Shown in pieces: positions 30,106 through 39,309 of a DNA stretch of 64,000 bases. The stretch is from the NCBI GenBank assembly GCA_016710335.1, contig JADJXQ010000003.1:310001-374000 (forward strand), written 5' to 3'. How positions within the stretch are numbered: the stretch's first letter is position 1; every line of letters starts with the position of its first letter. A model generated the notes under the pieces. The model saw only the letters and a program-made list of their open reading frames with translations, searched no databases and was not told where the DNA came from. The stretch comes from Rhodospirillales bacterium. Its GTDB lineage: Bacteria > Pseudomonadota > Alphaproteobacteria > Rhodospirillales > Defluviicoccaceae. The position numbers and the translations under genes are program-made.

Positions 30106-31176
30106 TCAGGCTGGCTCTTGAGAGAAAACGAAGACCAGGCGCGGATCGATCGTGATGTGCACGCCGGTTCCGCGGGCAGGCAGGACGACGCCGGGCACCA
30201 GCGCCTGCAGCGGCGCCGCCAAACCCTGCACGGCGAGGCGGAGTTGACTGGAGCGGCCCAGCAGCCGCGAGTCGTCGACTGTCGCGAGAAGGCTTGCGTC
30301 GTCTCGATCCGGATTATCCGTCGCCGCCACATCCAGCATCAAAATTGCCTCCGGGCGGATGAGCACGCGGGCGCGGGCGCCGTGGGCAATCCCCGGCGCC
30401 GCAAAGGCGCCCAGCGGGGAGCCGACGCGTCCGTCCGTAACCCGGCAGTCGAGCCGGTTGATAGGGCCGAACAGGGTGGCGACGAATTCGCTGGCCGGGT
30501 GGAGGTAAATGTCGGCGGGGGCGCCGCTTTGCGCGATGCGCCCGCGGTCGAGTACGAAAAGGATGTCGGCCATGAACATCGCTTCCTCGGGATCGTGGGT
30601 GACGATCAAGGTGGCGGCCCCAGAGTCGCGCAGGATCACAAGCGTCTCTTCCCGCACCTGGGCGCGGCGCGTCACGTCGAGGCCGGAGAACGGCTCATCC
30701 AGCAGCAGGACGTGCGGCTCGGGCGCTAGGGCGCGGAGCAGGGCGCAGCGTTGCTGCTCGCCGCCGGAGAGGGTGTGGGGATAGGCGTTGGCCAGGGATT
30801 GGAGCCCGACCCGCGCCAGCGCGGTCGGCGCCCAGGTCCGGCGCCGCTCACGTCTGCCGCGGATACCGAACACCACGTTCTCCAGCACCGTCAGGTGGGG
30901 AAACAGGGCGTAGTCCTGAAACATCAGCCCGGTGCTGCGGCGCTCGGGCGGCGTGTGCAGGGCAGCGCGGCCATCGGCGATGACTTGGCCGCCGATGGAG
31001 ATGCGCCCGCGGCGCAACACCTCCAGGCCGGCGGCGAGGCGCAGCAGCGTGGTCTTGCCGCAACCGGAAGGCCCGAGCAGCGCGGCGACTTCTCCCGGCG
31101 CGACCGCCAGCGACACGTCGCGCACCACATCCACGCCGTCGTAGGCGTGACTCACCCCCTCCAGGCGTAGCCCCAT
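30106..31176 (-). CDS. fbpC: ferric iron ABC transporter ATP-binding protein
   Basis: 356 residues. Walker A LLGPSGCGKTTLLR, signature LSGGEQQR, Walker B VLLLDEPFSGLD and H-loop VTHDPEEAM; the C-terminal about 115 residues form a TOBE/regulatory domain as in FbpC. Energises uptake through the adjacent permease. Six bases from the permease stop. The Fur-type box upstream of the binding-protein gene supports iron as substrate. Confidence 0.9.
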   Translation of the reverse strand: MGLRLEGVSHAYDGVDVVRDVSLAVAPGEVAALLGPSGCGKTTLLRLAAGLEVLRRGRISIGGQVIADGRAALHTPPERRSTGLMFQDYALFPHLTVLENVVFGIRGRRERRRTWAPTALARVGLQSLANAYPHTLSGGEQQRCALLRALAPEPHVLLLDEPFSGLDVTRRAQVREETLVILRDSGAATLIVTHDPEEAMFMADILFVLDRGRIAQSGAPADIYLHPASEFVATLFGPINRLDCRVTDGRVGSPLGAFAAPGIAHGARARVLIRPEAILMLDVAATDNPDRDDASLLATVDDSRLLGRSSQLRLAVQGLAAPLQALVPGVVLPARGTGVHITIDPRLVFVFSQEPA

Positions 31177-31182
31177 GTTCGT

Positions 31183-32943
31183 TCAGCCTGAGGCGCCGGC
31201 GTGCAGCGGCGGGTCGGCTTGCCGGCCCTCCGTCGGAAACGGGGAACGGGGCGCGAAGGCGCCGGGGCGGGCGCGCGTGATGGTGCGGCTGAGGGCGATC
31301 ACCGGCAGCACGCCGGCGGCGACGATCGTCAGCGCCCCCAGCGCGCACTCCTCCAGAAGCTCGGAGGAGGCGTACTGGTGAACGTAGGTCGCCAGCGTCT
31401 CGAAGTTGAACGGTCGCAGCAGCATGGTGATCGGCAATTCCTTCATGGTGTCCACGAAGACCAGCAGCGCTGCCGTCAGCAGGCTCCCCTTCATCATCGG
31501 CAGGTGGACGGCGGCCAGAGTGCGTCCCGGGCCAAGGCCGAGGGAGCGCGCGGCGCCGTCCATCGTAGGGGTGATGCGCCCCAGCCCAGCCTCGGCGCTG
31601 CCGAGCGACAATGCCAGAAAGCGCACCGAGTAGCCATAGATCAGCGCGAACACGCTGCCGCTCAGCACCAAGCCGGTGGAAACCTGGAACAGGCTCCGCG
31701 ACAGGCCGTCGACGGCGTTGTCGACCGCCGCCAGCGGCGTCAGCACCCCGATTGCCAGCACCGCACCGGGAATGGCGTAGCCGATTCCGGATACGCGCAC
31801 CCCGAAGCGGACAACAGGGCTGCGACCGCCCAGCCGGAGGCCGTAAGCGAGAAAGACCCCGAGGGCCACGGCTGCGGTGGCGGTGGCGGCGGCCAGTCCC
31901 AGGCTGTTTATCGCATAGTCCAGGTAGCGGCTGCCGGAGTCTGCGGGTGGCGTGCCGGCGGCGTAGGCGGCGAGCAGGCCCGCGGGCACCCCGAAACCGA
32001 GCACCACCGGCGTGAGGCACGCGGCGACGGCGAAGGCGGCGCGCGGACCGCGCAGCCGAATACCCACCAGGGGCCGATGGCGGCCCGACATGGAGTGATG
32101 GCGGCGGCCGCGGCGTGCCCAGCGCTCGGCGACGATGAGCGCGAGCACCAGGATCAGCATCACCGTCGCCAATTGCGCCGCGCCGGCGATGGAGTTCATG
32201 TTCAGCCACACGTCGTAGATGCCGGCCGTGAACGTGGCGACGGCGAAGTAATCGACCGTGCCGAAGTCGTTCAGCGCCTCCATCATGACGAGCGACACGC
32301 CGACGATGATGGCGGGCCTCGCCAGCGGCAGCGCGACGCGAAAGAACCCGGCCAGCGGGCTGGCGCCGAGGGTGCGGCTGACCTCCAGCGCGCACACCGA
32401 TTGCTCCAGGAACGCGGCGCGCGCCAGCAGATAGACGTACGGGTAGAGAACCAGGCTCATCATCGCTATGGCGCCGCCGAGGGAGCGGATCTCGGGAAAC
32501 CAGTAGTCGCGGGCGCTGTGCCACTGGAAGATGTGGCGAAGCGCATTCTGGACCGGCCCCGCGTACTCGAGGACGTCGGTGTAGACGTAGGCGATGACGT
32601 AGGCGGGGACTGCCAGCGGCAGCAGCAGCGCCCACTCGAATGCGCGGACTCCGGGGAATCGGTACATGGTCACCAGCCACGCGGAGCCAACGCCGATGGT
32701 GACCGTTCCAATTGCGACGCCGATCAGTAGCGCCAGCGTGGTGCGCAGATAGACCGGCAACACGGTTGCCGCAAGATGCGACCAGATGCCGTCGCTCGGC
32801 CCCAGCGCGAGGACCGCGACCGTTACCAGTGGCATCGCCACCAAGCCCGCCACCGCCACGGTGCCGACAGACCATCCGCCGGTGGCGCCGAGGATGGCTT
32901 GGCTGTAGTGCCGTGACGGTGACGCTGTCGGGGGTCGAGTCAC
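31183..32943 (-). CDS. fbpB: ferric iron ABC transporter permease (two-domain)
   Basis: About 586 residues from GTG at 32943, chosen because it begins 16 bases after the binding-protein stop with GGAAA upstream; an ATG at 33039 would overlap that gene by 80 bases. Two binding-protein-dependent permease domains, each with an EAA-type loop (EVSRTLGASPLAGFFRVALPLARPA and DGAARSLGLGPGRTLAAVHLPMMKG). Central gene of the importer. Confidence 0.9.
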   Translation of the reverse strand: MTRPPTASPSRHYSQAILGATGGWSVGTVAVAGLVAMPLVTVAVLALGPSDGIWSHLAATVLPVYLRTTLALLIGVAIGTVTIGVGSAWLVTMYRFPGVRAFEWALLLPLAVPAYVIAYVYTDVLEYAGPVQNALRHIFQWHSARDYWFPEIRSLGGAIAMMSLVLYPYVYLLARAAFLEQSVCALEVSRTLGASPLAGFFRVALPLARPAIIVGVSLVMMEALNDFGTVDYFAVATFTAGIYDVWLNMNSIAGAAQLATVMLILVLALIVAERWARRGRRHHSMSGRHRPLVGIRLRGPRAAFAVAACLTPVVLGFGVPAGLLAAYAAGTPPADSGSRYLDYAINSLGLAAATATAAVALGVFLAYGLRLGGRSPVVRFGVRVSGIGYAIPGAVLAIGVLTPLAAVDNAVDGLSRSLFQVSTGLVLSGSVFALIYGYSVRFLALSLGSAEAGLGRITPTMDGAARSLGLGPGRTLAAVHLPMMKGSLLTAALLVFVDTMKELPITMLLRPFNFETLATYVHQYASSELLEECALGALTIVAAGVLPVIALSRTITRARPGAFAPRSPFPTEGRQADPPLHAGASG

Positions 32944-32959
32944 CGGGTTTCCGAAAGCC

Positions 32960-34012
32960 TCAGCTTCCGGCGTCGTGATCGTAGCCGACCGTATCGACCA
33001 GCCGTGCCGCTTCGCCACGATGCTGCGCGACCTCCGCAAGGTTGATGTCGTCGGCCGTGAAGTCGCCCCAGGACCGGACGATCGGGTGCAACGTCACACC
33101 CGGCTTGACCGGATACTCGAAGTTTTGTTCGGCGTATAGCTCCTGAGCCGAGTCGCCGCTGAGGAATTCAAGCAAGAGCACGGCGTTCCGCACGTTGTCG
33201 GCGCTCTTGGTCACGGCGGCGCCGCTGACGTTGACGTGGGTGCCCGTGCTTCGTCGGTCGGCGCCCGGCTGATCGGGAAACACGACCCGCACCGCCTCCG
33301 CCCATGCCTGCTGCTCCGGCTCGTCCTCGTTGGTCGCCATCTTGCCCATGTAGTAGGAGTTGATCACGGCCACGTCACAGACCCCTTCGTAGATCGCCTT
33401 GACCTGGGCGCGGTCGTTGCCTTGCGGCTTGCGGGCCAGGTTGGCGCGCACTCCGTCGAGCCATGCCCTGGCGGCGTCGGCGCCCTGGTGGGCGATGATC
33501 GAGGCGATCAGCGACACCATGTATTCGTGCTTGCCGGATCGCGTGCAGATGCGCCCGTTGAAACGCGGGTCGGCCAGATCGGCGTAGCTGGTGATTTCTC
33601 CCGGGGCCACCCGATCCTTGGCCACGACGACGATGCGGGCGCGCTTGGTAAGCCCGAACCACAGACCATCCGGGTGGCGGTATTCGGACGGGATGTTGGC
33701 TTCCAGCACCGGCGATTGCACCGGCTGCACCGAATCCGCCTGAACCAGATCGTCGAGGCGGCCGACGTCGGAGGTCAGCACCATGTCGGCCGGGCTGTTG
33801 GCCCCCTCGGCCTTGAGTCGCTCCAGGATGCCGCTTTCGGCGTAGACGACGTTGACGTCGATGCCGGTCTCCGCGGTGAAGCGATCGAGGACCGGCTGGA
33901 TCAAGAACGGCTGGCGATAGGAGTAGAGGTTAACCTCCGCAGCTACGGCGGTGGTTCCCGACATGACTGCTGCGAGCAGCGCGGTCACGGTTAGAGTCCG
34001 AAAGGTGCGCAT
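32960..34012 (-). CDS. fbpA: ferric iron ABC transporter substrate-binding protein
   Basis: 350 residues from ATG at 34012, where a signal peptide starts (MRTFRTLTVTALLAAVMSG) with GCGGAG upstream; the frame is open 106 codons further but that covers the promoter. Periplasmic FutA/FbpA-type protein: VNLYSYRQPFLIQPVLDRFTAETGI at the N-terminus and the Tyr-Tyr motif VINSYYMGKM, whose tyrosines coordinate iron in this family. Leads the operon with permease and ATPase. Confidence 0.92.
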   Translation of the reverse strand: MRTFRTLTVTALLAAVMSGTTAVAAEVNLYSYRQPFLIQPVLDRFTAETGIDVNVVYAESGILERLKAEGANSPADMVLTSDVGRLDDLVQADSVQPVQSPVLEANIPSEYRHPDGLWFGLTKRARIVVVAKDRVAPGEITSYADLADPRFNGRICTRSGKHEYMVSLIASIIAHQGADAARAWLDGVRANLARKPQGNDRAQVKAIYEGVCDVAVINSYYMGKMATNEDEPEQQAWAEAVRVVFPDQPGADRRSTGTHVNVSGAAVTKSADNVRNAVLLLEFLSGDSAQELYAEQNFEYPVKPGVTLHPIVRSWGDFTADDINLAEVAQHRGEAARLVDTVGYDHDAGS

Positions 34013-34092
34013 GGGATAGTCTCCGCAGTTGAAAGGTTCCGGCCGCTGCTGCGTTCCGCGGCCTTCTTGCCCGCTCTGGAACATACTGGATG

Positions 34093-34121
34093 ACACTAGG
34101 ACATACCTTTTGCAAATGCAA
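34093..34121 (-). promoter_or_regulatory. promoter of the iron importer operon
   Basis: On the minus strand TTGCAT (34121-34116) and TAGTGT (34098-34093) are 17 bases apart, upstream of fbpA. The -35 lies inside the Fur-type box. Confidence 0.45.
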
Positions 34122-34134
34122 ATCATTCGCAAAT
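34111..34134 (-). promoter_or_regulatory. Fur-type iron box
   Basis: The A/T-rich dyad with GCAAAT and ATTCGC half sites around AATCATT resembles Fur boxes (core ...AATCATT...). It overlaps the -35 box of the iron importer promoter, consistent with repression in iron-replete cells. Confidence 0.55.
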
Positions 34135-34236
34135 ACGCCCCTGGGGGCAAGTGCAGATCGCGCACGGACGCTTTACCGGACGTTAACCGCGTTGTCGGCA
34201 TCCTGACCGTCGACGATAGAAATAACAGGTGGCCAC

Positions 34237-34665
34237 ATGTTCTTAAGCCGGGTGGAGACGAGCAGGCGGGGCGAGCAAACGCGCGGCCGCAAGGCGGTCG
34301 GCGGGGGGAGCGCCGCGTTCGCCGAGTCACTGAAGGGACTGATCAAAAACGGAAACACCGCTCCGACGCCGGTCCGGGGAACAAGCCCCCTCTCGGCGTT
34401 GTTCAGCCTGCAGGAAATCGGCTCCAGTGTCGACGAGTGTGCCCGGCGTCGCACCATTGCTCGCGGCGAAGCACTTCTGGACGGATTGGAGCGATTGCGC
34501 CGCGATGTCCTTGCCGGGGTGTTGTCGCCAGAGCGGCTTTCGCACCTCACGGAGACGCTGCGAGCCCGGGCGGAAGCGACCGCCGACCCGCTGCTGCGCG
34601 AGATCATGGAGGACATCGAACTGCGCGCCGAAGTTGAACTGGCAAAGTGGGAGGCGCACGGCTAG
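34237..34665 (+). CDS. fliX: flagellar assembly regulator FliX
   Basis: 142 residues matching alphaproteobacterial FliX, which links flagellar basal-body assembly to late flagellar gene expression. Recognised by the SLQEI segment, RRRTIARGEALLDGLERLRRDVLAGVLSPERL and the C-terminal DIELRAEVELAKW. No other flagellar gene is in the window. Its 5' region is divergent from the iron importer. Confidence 0.85.
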   Translation: MFLSRVETSRRGEQTRGRKAVGGGSAAFAESLKGLIKNGNTAPTPVRGTSPLSALFSLQEIGSSVDECARRRTIARGEALLDGLERLRRDVLAGVLSPERLSHLTETLRARAEATADPLLREIMEDIELRAEVELAKWEAHG

Positions 34666-34809
34666 ATGTTTGATGGCAGCGGAGGTTTTCTCGGACGAAT
34701 CCGGTAATTCACAACAATACAATGGCTTACGCGCGCCATTCGGACAGCGAAGCCACTTGCGGTTGAAGGGTGGGGCTCATATATTGCCCGCAACAAACAA
34801 GGGATATCC

Positions 34810-35250
34810 ATGCGCGACAACGGCTGGATAGGGATGAACGTGCACATACCGCCGGACTATCGCCCCTCGGAGCAGGAACCGTTCATGAACCCGGTCATGC
34901 TCGCATATTTTCGCGGCAAGCTGCTGAGTTGGCGCGCGGAGTTGATGGATGAAGCTGAGGAGACGCTTGACCACCTGCGCGAGGGCGGGCTCGATGCTCC
35001 GGATCTCGCGGATCGGGCGACGGCGGAGACGGACAAGGCCATCGAGCTACGAACGCGGGAGCGGGCACGCAAGTTGATCGGCAAGATCGACGACGCGCTG
35101 GAGCGGATCGACAGCGGCACCTACGGCTACTGCGAGGAGACCCACGAGCCGATTGGCATCTCGCGGCTTGAGGCGCGCCCCATCGCCACTCTCAGCATCG
35201 AGGCCCAGGAGCGCCACGAACGAATGGAAAAAACTCACCGGGACGAGTAG
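34810..35250 (+). CDS. dksA: DksA/TraR-family RNA polymerase-binding protein lacking zinc cysteines
   Basis: 146 residues. Coiled-coil region (FRGKLLSWRAELMDEAEETLDHL ... DRATAETDKAIELRTRERARKLIGKIDDALERI) ends with the zinc-finger segment GTYGYCEETHEPIGISRLEARPIATLSIEAQERHE. Only the first of four zinc cysteines is kept, as in alphaproteobacterial members. DDxA-type tip acid residues are represented by DLAD. Modulates initiation with ppGpp. ATG at 34834 (MNVHIPPDYRPSEQEPFMNP) is an equally good start. Confidence 0.88.
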   Translation: MRDNGWIGMNVHIPPDYRPSEQEPFMNPVMLAYFRGKLLSWRAELMDEAEETLDHLREGGLDAPDLADRATAETDKAIELRTRERARKLIGKIDDALERIDSGTYGYCEETHEPIGISRLEARPIATLSIEAQERHERMEKTHRDE

Positions 35251-35315
35251 GGCCCGGGATGCGGAAACACTGACCTTCCAGGGCAGCCGCGAATCGCCGC
35301 GACCTGACGCGTCGG

Positions 35316-38279
35316 CTACCTCGGCAGCAGGTCGGCGACCAGGCCGTCGATGTGGGCGGAAATGCCGGCGTCCTGTAAGGCGCGGCGGACCCTTTGGCGG
35401 GCGCGGACGAAATAAAGATCGTCCGGCAGCGGGAGCAGGCTGGCGAGGCGTTCGGCCTCGAGGGCGGCGTTCATCAGTTCGATGTGCAAAGCCTCCGTCG
35501 GGTCGAACATCGGGATCGGCAGCTCAAGGATCAGCTTGTCGACGTCCCGTGCGCCGAAGCGCCCGCGCGACTGCAACGCCATGATGCGCCGGCGAACCGT
35601 CTCGCTGTTGAGGATGCCGACGACGTAGAGCGCCTCGGAATGGCGGCGCATGGCGGCCCAGTACAGCTTGTGGTCGATCACCGCGCGGCGGTCCTCGACG
35701 ATGGCGGCAGCCAGCATGATGCCGGATTTTGCATACACCACGCGCACCGGCGCCAGCGGCTTCTGCCGGTGCAACGCGTCCATGTAGTCCCATCGTTTCT
35801 GCAACGACATGTCGCCGCGGCCGTTTTCGCGCCACAGCCGTTCGGCGGTGTCGAGCCAGCGGGCCAGGCCGGGATACCCCCGTTCCTCGGCGACCGCGGC
35901 ATTGAGGATGGCGTCGGCGCCGGGCGTGTCCTCCATGGGTATGACCGCCTCCACCGGGCGCAACAGCCGGAACGGCAGCACCGTCTCGCCCAGGTAGAGC
36001 GGCCGCAGGAATTGCGCCTCTACTGCGTGGCGGAGGGGCGGCAGTGTGCTCCACGGCCGCTTCTCAAGGCTGCCGGTGCGGCTTTCCACCAGCGGGATCG
36101 CAGGGTTGCTGCCGAGCCGGCCGGTGCGGACGCGCTCCACCACGCACAACCGGCGCGGCACCATGGTCGCCCCCTGGCGGAACACCCGACGATAGGGAGA
36201 CGCCCCCGTCAGCGCCGCCCCGCCGGGCCAGCCAATCTCGGCACTGACCAGGCACATCTCCGCCTGCTCCGGCGACGCGTCCCGATCGGGCAGCCGGCCG
36301 GCGAACGCCGAGATGGTCTTGGGCAGCGCTCCGGCCGCTTCCCGGCGAGCGAACATGACCGCCGACGGCATCGGGAACATCGGCTGCACCTGCTCGTCGA
36401 AAGCCCACGCCTCGACGAAGCGAACGTCCGACCCGCCGAAACGGCCGCTGCGGAAGCCTTCATAGGGCGCGCGGTTGAAGGCGCCGTACGGCATGACGAA
36501 CGCCGCCATTCCGCCCGGCTTGAGGTAGAGTTCGGCGCATCGGAGGAAAAAGTAGGCGGAAAGATCCTGGTGCGGCGCCAGCTTGCCGCCGCTCCAGAAG
36601 CCGCGCTTGGAGGTCTCCTCGCGATAGCGCTTCTGAAGCCGCGTGGACATGTGGCGGTAGGTGAGCCAAGGCGGGTTGCCGACCAGCACGTCGACCCGCT
36701 GCGACGGCGACGACAACCAAACCGGTCTGCTGATATTGCGCGCCACATAGCCCCACACGTGGTTGCGCCCGGCCCGGGCGAGGGCGCGGAAGTGGCGGTA
36801 GGTGTCGACCAGGGTGTCCAGATCCTGATCCGAGCCCAAACCTTCGCGGCTGAACCAGGCGCGGAATGAGTCGGTCGATGCATTGCGGTCGCTCAGGTTC
36901 ATCATCGTGGCGACGGTGTCGTCGAAGCGCGCCGGATCGTTTGCGAGGGCTGCCGGGAATCGCAACTCCCGGCCGTCCGGGACGGAGATGACGAAGTCCT
37001 CGTGGTTGACCGTCTGGCGCCGGTTCCATTGCAGCGAGTCGCCGAGATAGACCGGCACTGCGACGCGCTCCGATCGCGCACTCAGGCACTCCTCGCCGAG
37101 GGCAAGCAGATAGGTCACCCGGGACACGAGGACCGCGACTGGATGTACGTCGATGCCAACCACCCGCTCGAGACAGTGCTTGAGGGCCTCGCCCGGGGTC
37201 AGCCGCGCGTCATCCGCGGCCTCCATGAAATGTCGAACCGCGTGGAACAGAAAGCTGCCGGAGCCGCAGGCCGGATCCAGCACCCGCTTGTTCAGCGGAT
37301 CCTCGATCGCCCGCTCGCAGATCAGGGCGGCCAGCCAGTCGGGGGTGTAGTACTCGCCCAAGTCATGGCGTTGCTCCGGATCGATGAGGGATTCGTAAAG
37401 CATCTTGAGAATGTCATGATCCACGTCTTCGAGGCGAAAGCGCGCCACCTGACGCGCCGTGCGTGCGACGAAGTCGGCGCCTCCGGACGCGTGCATCACC
37501 CAGTCGAAAAAGTCCGACTCGACCGCTCCGGTGATCCCGGCCTGATCGAAGGCGCGGCCGGAGAGCAGGTCCGCAGGTTCCGGCAGCGGGATCGCCAGAA
37601 CCCGGGTGGCAATGGTCTTGGCGACGATGGTGAGGTAGGTGTGCTGAAGAAACAGCTCGCCTGCGTCGACCGAACTGCCATAGACCATCTCCAGCAAGTC
37701 CGCCCAGAGCCGGCGTTTCAGCTCGACTTCCGGGAGTGTCCCGACCTCTTCCCACAGCCGGGAAAGGGTGGTGAGGGCGCGCCTGCAGGCGAGACTGTCG
37801 CGTCCCAACTCGACCTTGACGACGTCCGGGCGCGGCAGCAGGTCGGGTTGCAGCGAGACCGCGGCGTCAAGCCACAGCAGCAGCCCGGCGGGGTCTTCGG
37901 CGGACGTCGTGTAGCCCGGCAACGCCACGAGGCGTCCCTCCTCGATCTCGTACGGCTGGAACTCTGCGCCGTCCGTGGCGATGCCGATGAAACGCTCGCC
38001 GGTCTCCAATTCCCGCTGCGGAAGGTAGCGGCCGAGTTCCTCCTCGGCGCTGGCCCGCTCCCGGCGAAAATCCCGCTTGAACTCGAAGACCGTCTGGCCG
38101 AGCAGCGCGTCGAGGCGGCCGCGAACCTCCGGTAACGGTTTTTCGAACGTGATGTCGGTCGAGTTTGCGCCGAGGCCGTAAACAAGCAACTCGAACATCA
38201 GCGCGCGGATCTTTTCGTGACCGGGGCGGCTCGCCAGTTCGACAACGATCTCGGTCAACCGCCGCGCCGAAAGCGCCAT
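35316..38279 (-). CDS. single-chain type IIG-like restriction endonuclease/N6-adenine methyltransferase
   Basis: 987 residues from ATG at 38279 with GGGAAAGGG upstream. The N-terminal region has a PD-(D/E)xK-like nuclease core: Asp57 in GRLDALL and Glu66-x-Lys68 in VFEFKRD. The methyltransferase carries GEYYTP (309-313), SAM motif I DPACGSGSF (335-343) and catalytic NPPW (535-538), the signature of N6-adenine enzymes. The C-terminal third probably recognises the target site. There is no separate specificity, nuclease or methylase gene nearby, so it would act alone in defence. A BREX PglX relative is less likely because no partners are present. Confidence 0.8.
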   Translation of the reverse strand: MALSARRLTEIVVELASRPGHEKIRALMFELLVYGLGANSTDITFEKPLPEVRGRLDALLGQTVFEFKRDFRRERASAEEELGRYLPQRELETGERFIGIATDGAEFQPYEIEEGRLVALPGYTTSAEDPAGLLLWLDAAVSLQPDLLPRPDVVKVELGRDSLACRRALTTLSRLWEEVGTLPEVELKRRLWADLLEMVYGSSVDAGELFLQHTYLTIVAKTIATRVLAIPLPEPADLLSGRAFDQAGITGAVESDFFDWVMHASGGADFVARTARQVARFRLEDVDHDILKMLYESLIDPEQRHDLGEYYTPDWLAALICERAIEDPLNKRVLDPACGSGSFLFHAVRHFMEAADDARLTPGEALKHCLERVVGIDVHPVAVLVSRVTYLLALGEECLSARSERVAVPVYLGDSLQWNRRQTVNHEDFVISVPDGRELRFPAALANDPARFDDTVATMMNLSDRNASTDSFRAWFSREGLGSDQDLDTLVDTYRHFRALARAGRNHVWGYVARNISRPVWLSSPSQRVDVLVGNPPWLTYRHMSTRLQKRYREETSKRGFWSGGKLAPHQDLSAYFFLRCAELYLKPGGMAAFVMPYGAFNRAPYEGFRSGRFGGSDVRFVEAWAFDEQVQPMFPMPSAVMFARREAAGALPKTISAFAGRLPDRDASPEQAEMCLVSAEIGWPGGAALTGASPYRRVFRQGATMVPRRLCVVERVRTGRLGSNPAIPLVESRTGSLEKRPWSTLPPLRHAVEAQFLRPLYLGETVLPFRLLRPVEAVIPMEDTPGADAILNAAVAEERGYPGLARWLDTAERLWRENGRGDMSLQKRWDYMDALHRQKPLAPVRVVYAKSGIMLAAAIVEDRRAVIDHKLYWAAMRRHSEALYVVGILNSETVRRRIMALQSRGRFGARDVDKLILELPIPMFDPTEALHIELMNAALEAERLASLLPLPDDLYFVRARQRVRRALQDAGISAHIDGLVADLLPR

Positions 38280-38603
38280 GCTGCCCTTTCCCGGTGATGG
38301 CGATCGCGGCGAACCGGCCCCGTCGGGACAGGAAGCGTATAACTCGCTGTTGAGTCGGACCCGAACAACGCGCGCGATCCGCGAAACTTGTTGGCACGTC
38401 ACGCATAGGACAATTCCCGGAGCCGGGCAACACGGGCAGTCGGCGATCGGCTATGGCCGACACCGGGCTTCGCTGATCGACGCCCTCTCGGGGAGCAGGT
38501 TCCGGGGCCCGCGATGCGCCATTTGTATGACGGCCGAGTGAATGATACGATGACAAAAATGAACGCCGGAAAACGGGAGGCGTGGTCGTGGAGGAAAAAA
38601 ATA

Positions 38604-39176
38604 GTGTCTGATGTCGTATTCCTGCTCCGACTGGAACATCGGAACATGAGCCAGCTGTTGTCGGTCGTGGAGCGCCAGCTTTCCTGCCTGCAAGAGCGGG
38701 GCCCAATGGATCATGAGTTGATGGAGTCGATCCTCGGGTATTGCTTGACCTATCCGGACGAGTGCCATCATCCGAAGGAAGATCTGATTTACCGCCGACT
38801 GGCCTTACGCGATCCGGCGGCGGCCGACGCGGTCGGCGATCTCGAGGCGCACCATGCCGAACTCGCCGCGCTGACCCGCGCCTTCGCCGATGCACTTGCG
38901 GCCGCAGAAGACGACGAACCGGGGGCGCAGCAACGCACGGAGTGGCTGGGTCGGCAGTTTCTGGCCGGGTATCGCGACCACATTGCCATGGAAGAGGGGG
39001 TGTTTTTTCCGCGGGCGCTTGCGGCCTTGTCGGAGAGGGATTGGGAGGACATCGAGTTCGACGTGTTCGATACCCGCGATCCGCTGTTCAGCGAGCCTAC
39101 AGAGGTTCGTTTTCGTAACGTGCGCGATCAGATCCTGGCCGAGAGCGTCGTCACGGCAGCGACTGCGCTCAGGTAG
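38604..39176 (+). CDS. hemerythrin domain protein
   Basis: 190 residues from GTG at 38604, which has GGAGG at 38590-38594; an upstream in-frame ATG at 38547 is possible. Four-helix hemerythrin fold with His/Glu ligands in LEHRNM, ECHHPKEDLIYRRL, EAHHAEL and YRDHIAMEEGVFFP. Binds a di-iron centre and could sense or carry oxygen or NO. It stands alone, divergent from the restriction enzyme. Confidence 0.87.
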   Translation: MSDVVFLLRLEHRNMSQLLSVVERQLSCLQERGPMDHELMESILGYCLTYPDECHHPKEDLIYRRLALRDPAAADAVGDLEAHHAELAALTRAFADALAAAEDDEPGAQQRTEWLGRQFLAGYRDHIAMEEGVFFPRALAALSERDWEDIEFDVFDTRDPLFSEPTEVRFRNVRDQILAESVVTAATALR

Positions 39177-39213
39177 TCTCAGGTAGTCGGCCCGGCTCCA
39201 GCAGTCAGCGCTT

Positions 39214-39242
39214 TTGACAGCGGCGCGACGCCCGTCTAGAAC
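39214..39242 (+). promoter_or_regulatory. promoter of the hopanoid operon
   Basis: TTGACA at 39214-39219 and TAGAAC at 39237-39242 with an ideal 17-base spacer, about 70 bases before hpnC. The same -10 variant occurs at the lexA promoter. Confidence 0.65.
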
Positions 39243-39309
39243 CGGCCGGCAGGGGCCGGTGGGCGCCTGAAGCGCGCCGGTGGGCTTTAAGAAAATTCGG
39301 GCAGACGGA

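Noticed and set aside
30848..32875. 675-codon minus-strand frame overlapping the ABC permease in another frame
   Set aside because: Arg/Gly/Ala-rich, out of phase with an evident two-domain permease.
39280..39309. Upstream GTG as hpnC start
   Set aside because: The ATG at 39310 fits the family length better and has GACGGA before it; the GTG cannot be fully excluded.
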